DNA of 16,225 bases, taken from contig URAV01000047.1 in assembly GCA_900545915.1 (NCBI GenBank), forward strand, positions 1 to 16,225, read 5' to 3'. Position 1 is the first letter of the stretch. Every line of letters begins with the position of its first letter. A model generated the notes under the pieces. The model was not told where the DNA came from and did not search any database. It saw only the letters and a program-made list of their open reading frames with translations. The position numbers and the translations under genes are program-made. Below are positions 6,706-15,638 of this stretch, piece after piece. The stretch is from an uncultured Porphyromonadaceae bacterium. GTDB taxonomy: Bacteria; Bacteroidota; Bacteroidia; Bacteroidales; Coprobacteraceae.

Positions 6706-7845
6706 TCAAGGCTCTACGATAGAACAGATACTTACCCGATTCCAATCCGGATCTGTAAACATATCTCCGATCCCTTGCCCTTCTGCCGTAATGCGACTTG
6801 CATTGATCTTATATTTTTTCATAAGAATGGTCTTTACTGCTTCAGCCCGAGCCTGAGCCAGTTTTTTATTGAATTCGAGATTTCCTTCAGGAGATGCATA
6901 ACCTTTAATAATCACATTTGCGTCGGCATGCTTCTTCAAATAAACAGCTACTCGTTCCACATTAGGCAATTGTGAAGCGTCAACTGTCGATCTGCCCTGT
7001 CGGAAGGTAATGATAGATTCCGGAATACGGCTGGTTTCTACCACAGTCTCTACTTTTGCAGGACGATTGCGACAATCGGCCAACTCTTGTTGCAACATTC
7101 CGATTTTTTGATTTGCATTGTTTACGACATTGTTTTTCTCGTTTACTTGTGTACGAAGATTATTAATAGAGGCATTTAATTGATCGATCTCGGTCTGATT
7201 ATAAGCTCTGACCTTCGTAAAATGATGTTTTCCATTACTTCCTTTAAAATGATAGGTTGCCCCGGCTGTCAATTCAAAAAATGCATTATTCGCATTAAAC
7301 CGGCTTTTTGCTCTATTAAAATCACCCTCCATATCATATACAATAGCAGGTTTAATCCCTAAAGTCCAAGCTTTCGTTTCTCCGAAATTGAAATTCAGGT
7401 TCAACCCGAAACGGGTAGACCAAGAATTATCATCATCAGAACCGTTTACATAATAATGCATCCAACCGATACCGGCCACCGCTTCAATTTCGAATAGACG
7501 GGGAGTACCGGGATAGCCTCCGAACAGATTCATCAAATTAAATTTGTTCAACAAACTGACATCAGAAGCGTCGATAGCATTTTTACTATCCGTTGTATTT
7601 ATGTACCCCATACCTTGAAACTCCATTCCAAAAACCGGAGTTAATTGTTTAGTCACTCCAAGTCCGAAAGTCGGACGGGCATCTTTAAAAAAAGAACTGT
7701 GTGTCAAAGGGGTTACCATACCCGCTTTGAGTTCTATAGACCAATTATCTCCTATTTTAGTACCTTGGAGAGCAGTTTGGTCAGTCTGAGCATTTGCTGC
7801 GAATGCGCTTATCACAAATGCTGATAAGATAATAGACTTTTTCAT
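6706..7845 (-). CDS. OmpA-family outer membrane protein
   Basis: The 379-residue precursor has a signal peptide (1-19, cleavage after AFAANA before Q20). Residues about 30-205 are rich in alternating aromatic and Gly strands typical of an outer membrane beta-barrel. A heptad-like coiled-coil linker follows at about 215-260 (QTEIDQLNASINNLRTQVNE), then a C-terminal OmpA peptidoglycan-binding domain at about 277-379 with GYASPEGN (315-322) and LAQARAEAV (329-337). It would tie the outer membrane to the cell wall. The SPEG form of the motif, in place of the classical TDxxG, is what I associate with Bacteroidales OmpA proteins. It is a single-gene unit with its own terminator. No TAnnTTTG promoter was found upstream, although such proteins are usually abundant. 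Confidence 0.85.
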   Translation of the reverse strand: MKKSIILSAFVISAFAANAQTDQTALQGTKIGDNWSIELKAGMVTPLTHSSFFKDARPTFGLGVTKQLTPVFGMEFQGMGYINTTDSKNAIDASDVSLLNKFNLMNLFGGYPGTPRLFEIEAVAGIGWMHYYVNGSDDDNSWSTRFGLNLNFNFGETKAWTLGIKPAIVYDMEGDFNRAKSRFNANNAFFELTAGATYHFKGSNGKHHFTKVRAYNQTEIDQLNASINNLRTQVNEKNNVVNNANQKIGMLQQELADCRNRPAKVETVVETSRIPESIITFRQGRSTVDASQLPNVERVAVYLKKHADANVIIKGYASPEGNLEFNKKLAQARAEAVKTILMKKYKINASRITAEGQGIGDMFTDPDWNRVSICSIVEP

Positions 7846-8338
7846 AATTAAAAATATTAATAGATAACTCGATAAAAATTATTATATCTTGGATTTTATT
7901 TTTTGACTTTTAAATAACCGAAGACGCACTTCACGCTAAATAGCAATCTTAATAGACTATCATCACGGTTCTCATATTTCCGCTCAACCGATAATTCATG
8001 ATAAAAAAAATCTTTCCGTATTCATAATTCAATTTTTGTTATTTATAATTTAAGATGTTTTCTTTTTAGATAACATTATAGACGAAACCTTTGTTCGCTA
8101 TTTGTGAATAAAAATAACGTCTTCTTTTTTTCTCATTTCATAACATAAAATCTCATACACCCTAAAAAGCATATCTTATCTCAGATATAATAGTTAGATA
8201 ATAAGCACATTAGTCTTTATAATGGGAAATTAAAAACAGATAAAACAAGTGATTTTCTTGAAATTTAAATTAATCGGAATATAAAAAAGTACTCACAAAT
8301 TTCATATTTGCATAATCTACCGAAAAGCGATTTATCGA
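7846..8338. other. gene-free AT-rich intergenic region
   Basis: The stretch upstream of the OmpA-family gene has no frame with coding character and no RNA gene that I recognise. It must contain that gene's promoter, but no good match to TTTG-N19-TAnnTTTG is visible on the minus strand. Confidence 0.5.
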
Positions 8339-8349
8339 CCTAACAGCAC

Positions 8350-8391
8350 AAAAAAGTGCATGCGGATTTTTAATCGCACATGCACTTTTTT
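8350..8391. terminator. bidirectional terminator after the efflux operon
   Basis: AAAAAAGTGCATG (8350-8362) and CATGCACTTTTTT (8379-8391) form a 13-bp stem that continues inward through GATT/AATC. It has an A-tract on one side and a T-tract on the other, so it can work on either strand. It lies downstream of the efflux operon (minus strand, ending at 8639), with the MITE-like element in between. Confidence 0.75.
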
Positions 8392-8423
8392 CAGAAACTC
8401 TTTTTCAGAGAAACAGAATCTAA

Positions 8424-8596
8424 GAGCCTATCTAAATTTTCCAACAAAAAATATTATCAGGTCATTCTCGTGTTTTCTTCCGGTCTTTTTTCCCGTTTTC
8501 ACTCGTCAGATAGCCCGCTACCCTCCTCGTAAAAACTGAAAAAACAACCTCGAAAGAAATTCTCAAACCTGACCCAAGTAAAATTTAGACAGGTTC
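8424..8596. mobile_element. MITE-like element with IS-type terminal inverted repeats
   Basis: The terminal inverted repeats are 17 bases: GAGCCTATCTAAATTTT (8424-8440) and the complement of GAACCTGTCTAAATTTT (8580-8596), matching at 15 of 17. They are flanked by a 3-bp direct repeat TAA (8421-8423 and 8597-8599) that looks like a target-site duplication. The 173-bp element encodes no transposase, and its interior is less AT-rich than the surroundings. The GAGCC-type end and TNA duplication resemble the IS1031/IS427 groups of IS5-type elements, so it may be an internally deleted relative; this is inference. It sits between the operon's last gene and its likely terminator. Confidence 0.6.
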
Positions 8597-8638
8597 TAAA
8601 TCTGACTACAACTTCAACTTATTTTTATAATAAACCTA

Positions 8639-10006
8639 TCAATCGATACCTCCTCCCAAAGCATGATAAAGATTAATTACGCCCTGTATCTCATCAAAAC
8701 AATCCGATACTGCGTCCAACTCGGCCTGCAGCAAAGTTTGACGAGCGGTAAGGACTTCCAGATAATTTTGAGAACTGTAACGCATCAACAGTTCTGAACT
8801 ACGAACTGCCGATTCTAAAGAGGTAATCTGCTGCTTATTCAGATTATGACGTTTACGTGCCGTTTGCCATTGTAACAAAGCATCATTTACCTCTGTACCT
8901 GCATCAAGTAAACTTTGCTTGAACGAAAGCAATGCTTCTTCTTGCTGAGCTTTAGCTACCTTTAAATTGGCAATATTCTGCCCCCGGTTAAAAAGAGGTT
9001 GTACCAATGAGCCTATGGCTGAAAATAGCCACTGTCCGGGATTAGAGATAACAGCTCCTGCGGCATTTGTCCATCCTGCAGAACCGCTCAATGTAATTGA
9101 AGGATAAAATGCCGAATGTGCTTGATTAGTAACATAAAACGCTGCAGCTAAAGCAGCCTCGCTTTGACGGACATCGGGACGACGGTGCAATAATTGCAAA
9201 GGAATACCTACCGAAAGTGTATCCGGGAATTTTTGTTGTTTCAAAGTCGAACGAGATATTGTTCCCGAAGTCGAACCTAATAACGCAGAAAGAGCATTCT
9301 CCGTCTCTGTAATCTGACGCTCTATCGAAAGCAATGAGGCATCCACAGAAAGTTTGCTCGCCTCAGTCTGAGCAACAGCCATATCAGTCGTTTGTCCGGC
9401 CTTTTTCAACGCTTTCATCACACGCAAGTTCTCACTCCAATTTTCAGCGGTACGCTTGCTGATTTCAAACTGCTCATCAAGCATCAACAATGTATAATAG
9501 CTATTGGCAATAGTAGCGACCAACTGAGTCTGTACAGCCTGACGGTAAGCCTCGCTCTGTTCTAATACAGCTTTTGCCTCTCTTTTGGCATTCGTCACAC
9601 GACCGAAGATATCGATTTCCCAATCTGCAGAAACAGCCAAATTATAGCTTTTAGTGAGTTTTGACTTTTCCGCTTTATTCAATGTGCCTTGCGGCGATAA
9701 CGATATTGAAGGTAAATAAGAAAGTCGAGAAGTCATAAGCAAAGCTTCTGCCTCCTTCACTTTCAATCGGGCAATGTTCAAATCGGTATTATTCTTTAAT
9801 CCGGTATCGATAAGCTGTTGTAGCTGAGAATCTGTAAAAATTTCTCTCCACGAAAGAGCCGCTATCGAGACTGTATCCGTTTGTTCCTGAGTATGACGAA
9901 AAAGATTGTCTGTAACAGTTTTCATATCAGGTTGCTTATACGTCCGATATATCGAACATCCGCTCGTTCCTATGATCAAGGATATGCATATTATTATTTT
10001 TTTCAT
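8639..10006 (-). CDS. efflux outer membrane lipoprotein, NodT/OprM (TolC-like) family
   Basis: The 455-residue protein is the outer membrane channel of a tripartite RND pump. The signal peptide ends in a lipobox, TSGC with Cys17, so it is lipid-anchored. Two OEP repeats are visible: one at about 55-240 with WREIFTDSQLQQLIDTGLKNN, and one at about 270-450 with LLHRRPDVRQSEAALAAA and later PLFNRGQNIANLKVAKAQQEE. The AGQTTDMAVAQTEA and SSQNYLEVLTARQTLLQAEL segments are the typical paired helical-barrel motifs. It is last in the operon, 17 bp after the pump gene. Length is normal and no damage is seen. The substrate is unknown. Confidence 0.92.
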   Translation of the reverse strand: MKKIIICISLIIGTSGCSIYRTYKQPDMKTVTDNLFRHTQEQTDTVSIAALSWREIFTDSQLQQLIDTGLKNNTDLNIARLKVKEAEALLMTSRLSYLPSISLSPQGTLNKAEKSKLTKSYNLAVSADWEIDIFGRVTNAKREAKAVLEQSEAYRQAVQTQLVATIANSYYTLLMLDEQFEISKRTAENWSENLRVMKALKKAGQTTDMAVAQTEASKLSVDASLLSIERQITETENALSALLGSTSGTISRSTLKQQKFPDTLSVGIPLQLLHRRPDVRQSEAALAAAFYVTNQAHSAFYPSITLSGSAGWTNAAGAVISNPGQWLFSAIGSLVQPLFNRGQNIANLKVAKAQQEEALLSFKQSLLDAGTEVNDALLQWQTARKRHNLNKQQITSLESAVRSSELLMRYSSQNYLEVLTARQTLLQAELDAVSDCFDEIQGVINLYHALGGGID

Positions 10007-10023
10007 ACGAATCTTCTTTTCAA

Positions 10024-13000
10024 TTAGTTCTCCTCATCCAATTTCGATACTTTACGCTGAGGCATAATTTTCTCTTGCAGATATTGGAACACGATAAACA
10101 AAACCGGTACGATAAATAACAACGCTATAGTACCGATTAACATACCGCCTACCGTCCCGACACCGATAGAAATATTTCCGTTTGCTCCTACCCCCGAAGC
10201 AAACATTAACGGCAACATACCGAAGATCATCGTCAATGAGGTCATTAAAATAGGTCGCAAACGCACTTCTGCTGCAGACACCGCAGCTTGAGTAATGCTC
10301 ATCCCTTGATGACGTCGTTCCGAAGCATATTCTGTCAACAAAATAGCTGTTTTTGCCAACAAGCCGATCAACATGATCAAACCTGTCTGCAAATAGATAT
10401 TATTTTCCAAACCGAACATTTTGGCAAAAAGAAAACTTCCTGTCAATCCGAACGGTACTGATAGAATAACCGCCAAAGGAATAAACAGACTTTCGTAAAG
10501 AGCACACAGAATCAAATAAATAAATACTACACAAATGACAAATACCAATACAGTAGTATTTCCTGTTGAAGACTCTTCTCGTGACATTCCGCCAAACTCG
10601 AAACCATAACCGGCAGGTAATGTTTCTTCGGCAACTTCACGTACCGCCTGAATAGCTTGTCCGGAACTATAACCGGTAGCAGGCGCTCCATTGACGGATA
10701 TAGCGGAAAAAAGATTAAAACGGGTCAAAGTCTCAGAGCCATACACCCGAGTCAACGTCAAATACTGGCTAATAGGGGACATCTCTCCATCCGAATTACG
10801 AACGAACATATTATTCAACGCTTCCGTATCTAACCGGAACTCAGGAGATGCCTGCACCATTACACGATAAAGTTTTGAAAAACGGTTCATATTCGAGGCA
10901 TAATTACCTCCGATATATCCAGATAAAGTACTCAATACATCAGATGGCGATACTCCGTTGCGCTTACAGCGAGCAGCATCGACCTCTACCATATATTGAG
11001 GGAATTTGGTATCAAACGAGGTCGTTGCACGCCCGATTTCCGGTCGTGCATTCAATTTCTCAATCATTTGCTTCGTATATTTCAGCAAATCTTCTACAGA
11101 ACCGCCTTTTTGATCTTGTACATAAATTTCAAAACCACTACTCACTCCATATCCCGGAATCATGGGTTGGGCAAAAGCCATAATCTGAGCCGAGGATATA
11201 TCATCTGTACGTCGGTATATCTCATCAATAACGGCATTTATTTCATCCTCTTTTTCCGGACGCTCATCCCACTGTTTCAGACGGACAATAAACATACCGT
11301 TAGACGATCCTTGTCCGCTGATCATTCCGTTACCTGTCACTTTAGAAAACATTCGTATTTGCGGAATATCACTAATACGTCTATCCACTTCATCCATAAT
11401 AATTTTCGTCTCCTCCAAAGTATTTCCCGGTGAAGTTCGCACATCAACAAATACAGTCCCCATATCTTCCTGCGGAACAAGTCCGGTTTTAGTCGTTTTC
11501 ATCAAAATAAACAAACCGCCAAAAGCCACCAGCAGTAAAACTAAAGCCAACCATTTCCGTTTCAGCATAAAGAAAACTCCCGTCTTATATTTCTGTACCA
11601 AACGATGAAAAGCACTGTCGAATGCAATATGAAAACGAGAGGAGAAACTCATTTTTTTCCCATCGGCTGCAACTTCGTGAGGAGTCATAATCAAAGCACA
11701 AAGAGCAGGACTTAACGTCAAGGCATTGACCAAAGAGATAGCTACGGCAACAGCCATTGTCAAACCGAATTGCGTGTAGAACGTACCAGTCGTTCCTCCC
11801 ATAAAACTGACAGGAATAAAAACAGCCATAAAGACAAATGTCGTCGTTACCAATGCAGAAGTAATCCCTCCCATCGCATCGATTGTGGCACGATATGAAG
11901 ACTTATACCCTTCATCGAATTTTGCCTGAACAGCTTCTACGACAACGATAGCATCATCCACCACTGTACCGATTACCAATACCAATGCAAACAAGGTCAA
12001 CATATTCAAACTAAAACCTGCCACATATAAAAAAGCGAATGTACCCACTAAAGAAACAACTATCGAGATTGCCGGGATAAAAGTAGAACGCATGCTTTGC
12101 AAAAACACATACACCACTAAAATCACCAGTAAAATAGCTTCAACAAGCGTTTTTATTACATTTTGAATAGAAGCATCCAAAAAATCTTTAGAACTCATCA
12201 AGTCCACCAACTCCATACCTTTAGGCAAAGTTTTCGAAATTTCTGCTGCTACTTTGTCTATTTCTTCTATAATTTCATTGGCATTCGACCCGGATGTTTG
12301 TGCAATCATACAGTTAGATCCGGGATGTCCATTTACTTCTCCTATATAGGTATAAGAGCTAGAACCCAATTCTATACGCGCCACGTCTTTTAAACGAAGG
12401 ACTTCTCCGCTTTCTAAAGAACGGATTACCAAATTTTCATAATCTTTTTCCTCTTCATAACGCCCCCGGTATTTCAAGACATATTGGAATGTATTTTCAG
12501 ATTCCGCACCAAGCGTTCCGGTAGGAGCCTCCAAATTCTGCTCGTCAAGTACGGTCGCAATATCCGACGGCATCAAGTTATATTTAGCCATTTTACCGGG
12601 ATCAAGCCAAATACGCAAAGAATAATCCGCCCCCATTACATTAACCTCTCCCACTCCAGCAATACGAGAAAGACGTGGTTCGATATTAATCTTCAAATAA
12701 TTATTAAGAAAGCTCTCATCAAACGAATTATCCGGACTATAAAGGGCTAACGCTTTGATATTACTTGTTTGACGTTTACGTACGGTAATACCGCTCTTCG
12801 TTACTTCCGCAGGTAATAATCCCTGTGCCGTTGCAATACGATTCTGGACATTGACTGTTGCCATATCGGGATCTGTACCTTGACGGAAATAGATAGTAAT
12901 TCGTGCCGAACCGGTATTGGTTGCAGTAGAGGTCATATACATCATATTTTCCACTCCATTCAATGCCTCCTCAAGAGGAACAACGACACTCTTTTGCACT

Positions 13001-13170
13001 GTCTCGGCATTTGCTCCTGTATAAGTAGCAGAAACACTGACGGTAGGAGGTGCGATCTCAGGGAATTGTTCGATAGGTAGCTGCGAAAGTCCTATCAATC
13101 CAACAATCAAAATAACAACCGAAATAACAACCGATAGAATAGGCCGGTCAATAAATGTTCTGATTTTCAT
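10024..13170 (-). CDS. RND multidrug efflux pump, HAE1 (AcrB) family
   Basis: This 1048-residue inner membrane antiporter matches AcrB in length (1049) and layout: TM1 at about 10-28, a large periplasmic loop, a TM cluster at about 338-490, a second loop, and the C-terminal TM cluster. The proton relay is intact, with Asp405-Asp406 in GTVVDDAIVVVE and Lys940 in LLAKTAILLTEY. QLPIEQFPEIAPPTVSV (30-46) and GVGEVNVMGADYSLRIWLD (172-190) are typical of HAE1 pumps rather than heavy-metal pumps. It is preceded by its adaptor (8-bp gap) and followed by its outer membrane channel. Expected substrates are hydrophobic drugs, detergents or bile-type compounds, but this is not readable from sequence. Confidence 0.96.
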   Translation of the reverse strand: MKIRTFIDRPILSVVISVVILIVGLIGLSQLPIEQFPEIAPPTVSVSATYTGANAETVQKSVVVPLEEALNGVENMMYMTSTATNTGSARITIYFRQGTDPDMATVNVQNRIATAQGLLPAEVTKSGITVRKRQTSNIKALALYSPDNSFDESFLNNYLKINIEPRLSRIAGVGEVNVMGADYSLRIWLDPGKMAKYNLMPSDIATVLDEQNLEAPTGTLGAESENTFQYVLKYRGRYEEEKDYENLVIRSLESGEVLRLKDVARIELGSSSYTYIGEVNGHPGSNCMIAQTSGSNANEIIEEIDKVAAEISKTLPKGMELVDLMSSKDFLDASIQNVIKTLVEAILLVILVVYVFLQSMRSTFIPAISIVVSLVGTFAFLYVAGFSLNMLTLFALVLVIGTVVDDAIVVVEAVQAKFDEGYKSSYRATIDAMGGITSALVTTTFVFMAVFIPVSFMGGTTGTFYTQFGLTMAVAVAISLVNALTLSPALCALIMTPHEVAADGKKMSFSSRFHIAFDSAFHRLVQKYKTGVFFMLKRKWLALVLLLVAFGGLFILMKTTKTGLVPQEDMGTVFVDVRTSPGNTLEETKIIMDEVDRRISDIPQIRMFSKVTGNGMISGQGSSNGMFIVRLKQWDERPEKEDEINAVIDEIYRRTDDISSAQIMAFAQPMIPGYGVSSGFEIYVQDQKGGSVEDLLKYTKQMIEKLNARPEIGRATTSFDTKFPQYMVEVDAARCKRNGVSPSDVLSTLSGYIGGNYASNMNRFSKLYRVMVQASPEFRLDTEALNNMFVRNSDGEMSPISQYLTLTRVYGSETLTRFNLFSAISVNGAPATGYSSGQAIQAVREVAEETLPAGYGFEFGGMSREESSTGNTTVLVFVICVVFIYLILCALYESLFIPLAVILSVPFGLTGSFLFAKMFGLENNIYLQTGLIMLIGLLAKTAILLTEYASERRHQGMSITQAAVSAAEVRLRPILMTSLTMIFGMLPLMFASGVGANGNISIGVGTVGGMLIGTIALLFIVPVLFIVFQYLQEKIMPQRKVSKLDEEN

Positions 13171-13178
13171 AATGTGGA

Positions 13179-14285
13179 TTATTCATTAGTGGAAGTATGA
13201 GAATCGATTACCGTTCCTTCTCGCATAAGACCTGCACCTTCGGCAATAATAACATCACCGGGAGCGAGTCCCGACTCGACAATATATTCCGTACCGTTAT
13301 TCAGACGGAACACTTCAATCGGCGCAGACTTCGCCTTACCGTCAACTACTTTATAGACAAAAATGCGATTTTGCAATTCATAAGTGGCAGTTTGAGGAAT
13401 AACGATTACGCTGTCTCGATGAGTAGGAACGATCACCTTTCCGCTACCACCATTACGCAACAATTTATCCGGATTTTTAAATGAAGCACGAAGACTTACT
13501 GCACCCGTCCCGCTATCAACGGTTCCGCTAATAGCATCAATTTTACCGGAATATTGATAAACTTTACCATTACTGAGCATCAATTCTACTTCAGGCATTT
13601 GCTCCATTGTTTTCTGTAATGAACCATATTGTTGCACAAGATTTAGAATTTGATTCTCATCCATCGAGAAATAAGCAAAGACCTCGTTATCGTCAGAAAC
13701 CGTGACTAACGGTTCTGAAATATTACTATCGACAAGAGCTCCTACACGATAAGGAATCATACTGGCTACTCCATCTACCGGACTTTTTACTTCTGTATAA
13801 GAAAGATTATTACGGGCATTTATCTCCTCAGCACGAGCCAAAGCAAGTGCAGCTTGAGCTTCGGCAAAAGCATTACGGGCTGTTTGCAAATCGAATTCAG
13901 AAACTACATTTTCCCGAAACAGTTCTTCCTTACTTTCAGCAGTAAGTTTTGCTGTCGCAAGCTTAGATTCGGCACTTTTCACATTGGCCATAGCCGTCTC
14001 AAGTGCAGCCTTATAAGGAATTTGATCAATAACAAAAAGAACTTGTCCCTTATGCACGACATCTCCTTCATTCATACAAATTTTCGTGATTATACCGCTT
14101 ACCTGCGGACGTATCTCCACATATTGCCGCCCTCGAAGCGTAGCTGTATAATCGCTCTTAAGCGTTTGATTACTGAATCCGACATTCAAAGTTTTATACT
14201 TAGCAGATGTTTGTTCCTGAGGCTGAGATCCGCACGAATAGAGCAGTATAAGCCCCGATAAAATAGGAATAATGAGGTATTTCAT
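13179..14285 (-). CDS. RND efflux periplasmic adaptor (membrane fusion lipoprotein)
   Basis: The adaptor joins the pump to the outer membrane channel. It is 368 residues from ATG 14285, which gives MKYLIIPILSGLILLYSCGS with a lipobox Cys at 18. The frame is open 16 codons further, but those residues would mask the lipoprotein signal, so I reject the longer start. Order of parts: first half of the lipoyl domain (RPQVSGIITKICMNEGDVVHKG, about 58-79), a helical hairpin at about 90-155 rich in Ala and Glu, the second lipoyl half (YTEVKSPVDGVA), then beta-barrel and membrane-proximal domains. It is the first gene of the three-gene operon, driven from the regulated region shared with the histidine kinase. 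Confidence 0.93.
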   Translation of the reverse strand: MKYLIIPILSGLILLYSCGSQPQEQTSAKYKTLNVGFSNQTLKSDYTATLRGRQYVEIRPQVSGIITKICMNEGDVVHKGQVLFVIDQIPYKAALETAMANVKSAESKLATAKLTAESKEELFRENVVSEFDLQTARNAFAEAQAALALARAEEINARNNLSYTEVKSPVDGVASMIPYRVGALVDSNISEPLVTVSDDNEVFAYFSMDENQILNLVQQYGSLQKTMEQMPEVELMLSNGKVYQYSGKIDAISGTVDSGTGAVSLRASFKNPDKLLRNGGSGKVIVPTHRDSVIVIPQTATYELQNRIFVYKVVDGKAKSAPIEVFRLNNGTEYIVESGLAPGDVIIAEGAGLMREGTVIDSHTSTNE

Positions 14286-14340
14286 TGGGTATAGTTGATT
14301 AATTATTACATTACATAATGAGATACAAAACAAGTAGTGA

Positions 14341-14348
14341 CAAAAATA
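14341..14348 (-). promoter_or_regulatory. promoter -7 element of the efflux operon
   Basis: TATTTTTG on the minus strand (14348-14341) matches TAnnTTTG. No good -33 TTTG lies 17-23 bp upstream, which fits a promoter that needs an activator. Transcription would start near 14334, about 50 bp before the adaptor ATG. Confidence 0.45.
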
Positions 14349-14374
14349 AAAGGATTTTGCTACATATTATAAAA

Positions 14375-14411
14375 GTGTTGATTAACGACAGAAATGTGTT
14401 GATTAACGACA
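14375..14411. promoter_or_regulatory. paired direct repeats, probable LytTR-type operator
   Basis: GTGTTGATTAACGACA occurs twice without a mismatch, at 14375-14390 and 14396-14411. The two are 21 bp start to start, two helical turns on the same DNA face. LytTR response regulators bind paired ~9-bp direct repeats with a GTT core separated by about 12 bp, the same period; the minus strand reads CGTTAAT in each repeat. Relative to the inferred efflux start site they cover about -41 to -77, an activator position. They also lie just upstream of the kinase promoter's -33 element. The adjacent LytS-type kinase supports the call. Confidence 0.6.
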
Positions 14412-14421
14412 ACAAGCAATT

Positions 14422-14452
14422 TTTGAGGTATAGTATCTAATATTTATCTTTG
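14422..14452 (+). promoter_or_regulatory. promoter of the histidine kinase gene
   Basis: TTTG (14422-14425), a 19-bp spacer and TATCTTTG (14445-14452) are an exact match to the Bacteroidota promoter form. Transcription would start about 30 bp before the ATG at 14491. The complete -33 element contrasts with the divergent efflux promoter. Confidence 0.65.
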
Positions 14453-14490
14453 TGATAAAGATTTGATATTTTACAAATATAAATACCCTA

Positions 14491-15522
14491 ATGTTATTAA
14501 AAAATCTCAAAGGTAAAGGTAAAAGCAAGGAGACTGCATATTATACATTTATACGGTATCCTCAAATAATACACTATGTCGATCTACTTTTCTGCTTGGT
14601 TATCTTGCCACTGATTATCTTATTAGTTCCGGTTGACAAATGGATCAAAACCCAGCCTGTTTTTGTCGGAACTTTGGTTTTATATTTATACTTACTTTAT
14701 TTTACTTACAGAAAAGCAAATATTCCCTCGCTCTTTTTAAAAAGAAAATATTTACATATCATTATCTTGATCATCATATTGACACTGATTACAGAGCTAT
14801 TAACGCATTTTCCCATATCCGATAAATTCGGGTCTAAATTACCCATAGATTTTCGCCGTCACTTACACTCCCAAACCATATGGTTTTTCTTCTTGATCGT
14901 ATCCGGATTTAGTTTAGCCATTGAAGTAACCTTCGAACTATTCCGTCAAATGCTACAAAAACAAGAAATCGAAGCAGAAAAAAACAAAGCCGAGTTAGCG
15001 ATGTATAAGGCACAGATAAATCCGCATTTTTTATTTAATACCCTCAATACGCTTTATGGTTTGGTCATCACTAAATCAGATCTGACAGAATCTGCATTTG
15101 TAAAATTTTCGAATATTCTTAAATACATGTACGATAATACTTCGGTAGAAAAAATAGACATAAATAACGAAATCGAATATATCCGACAATATGTGGAATT
15201 ACAGAAGCTCAGATTAAATCACCACACAAAAGTCATTTTTGAAAGCCGTACAGACGAAGAACACGTTCTTATCCCTCCTATGATACTGATTACATTTGTC
15301 GAAAATGCTTTTAAATACGGGACGTCTTCTTCCGAAGATTGCACTATACTTATACGAATCATAGTTGAAGACGGTGTTCTGCTTTTCAAGACTCGTAACT
15401 CTATCATAAAAGAAAAAAAAGAAGGTGAATCATCTATCGGCATCGAAAATTGCAGAAAACGTCTGCAATTGCTCTATCCCGGACTTTTTACTCTTATTAC
15501 CGAAATAATTGCATTTCTTTAG
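14491..15522 (+). CDS. LytS/YehU-type sensor histidine kinase, C-terminus replaced at a sequence join
   Basis: Four hydrophobic membrane segments lie at about 28-47, 56-72, 87-105 and 127-147. A short coiled coil follows (about 150-172), then the His_kinase (PF06580-type) domain with QINPHFLFNTLN and phospho-acceptor His179. The ATPase domain has an N-box PPMILITFVENAFKYG (262-277) and a G-box SIGIENCRKRLQLLYPG (315-331). Kinases of this family normally continue some 15-25 residues after LLYPG through a final beta strand. Here the frame ends with EIIAFL inside what looks like the promoter of the foreign efp segment, so the last native residues and the expected LytTR regulator gene are missing. 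Divergent from the efflux operon, it probably controls it. Boundary of true native coding is about 15480-15508. Confidence 0.8.
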   Translation: MLLKNLKGKGKSKETAYYTFIRYPQIIHYVDLLFCLVILPLIILLVPVDKWIKTQPVFVGTLVLYLYLLYFTYRKANIPSLFLKRKYLHIIILIIILTLITELLTHFPISDKFGSKLPIDFRRHLHSQTIWFFFLIVSGFSLAIEVTFELFRQMLQKQEIEAEKNKAELAMYKAQINPHFLFNTLNTLYGLVITKSDLTESAFVKFSNILKYMYDNTSVEKIDINNEIEYIRQYVELQKLRLNHHTKVIFESRTDEEHVLIPPMILITFVENAFKYGTSSSEDCTILIRIIVEDGVLLFKTRNSIIKEKKEGESSIGIENCRKRLQLLYPGLFTLITEIIAFL

Positions 15523-15537
15523 TAATTTTGATAGAAT
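15509..15537 (+). promoter_or_regulatory. promoter of efp, classic -35/-10 type
   Basis: TTGCAT (15509-15514), exactly 17 bp, then TAGAAT (15532-15537). This is the standard sigma-A type promoter of Firmicutes and unlike the TAnnTTTG promoters in the rest of the window. It overlaps the end of the truncated kinase frame, which places the join at or before about 15508. Between it and the gene is a 7-bp dyad TTATGAC/GTCATAA (15570-15576, 15595-15601). Confidence 0.6.
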
Positions 15538-15623
15538 GTTTTTGTTGTGTCATAAAACAACGAAAAACGTTATGACTATTAATTTATTTTAAAGGTCATA
15601 ATAACTATGAATTCAAGTTATTT

Positions 15624-15629
15624 GGAGGG
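15624..15629 (+). promoter_or_regulatory. ribosome binding site of efp
   Basis: GGAGGG is nine bases ahead of the ATG at 15639. This is a strong Shine-Dalgarno site, typical of Firmicutes and unlike most genes in the window. Confidence 0.7.
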
Positions 15630-15638
15630 AATTTTTTT

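Noticed and set aside
14286..14333. Longer start of the efflux adaptor
   Set aside because: Sixteen extra residues would precede a clear lipoprotein signal peptide with its own Met-Lys start.
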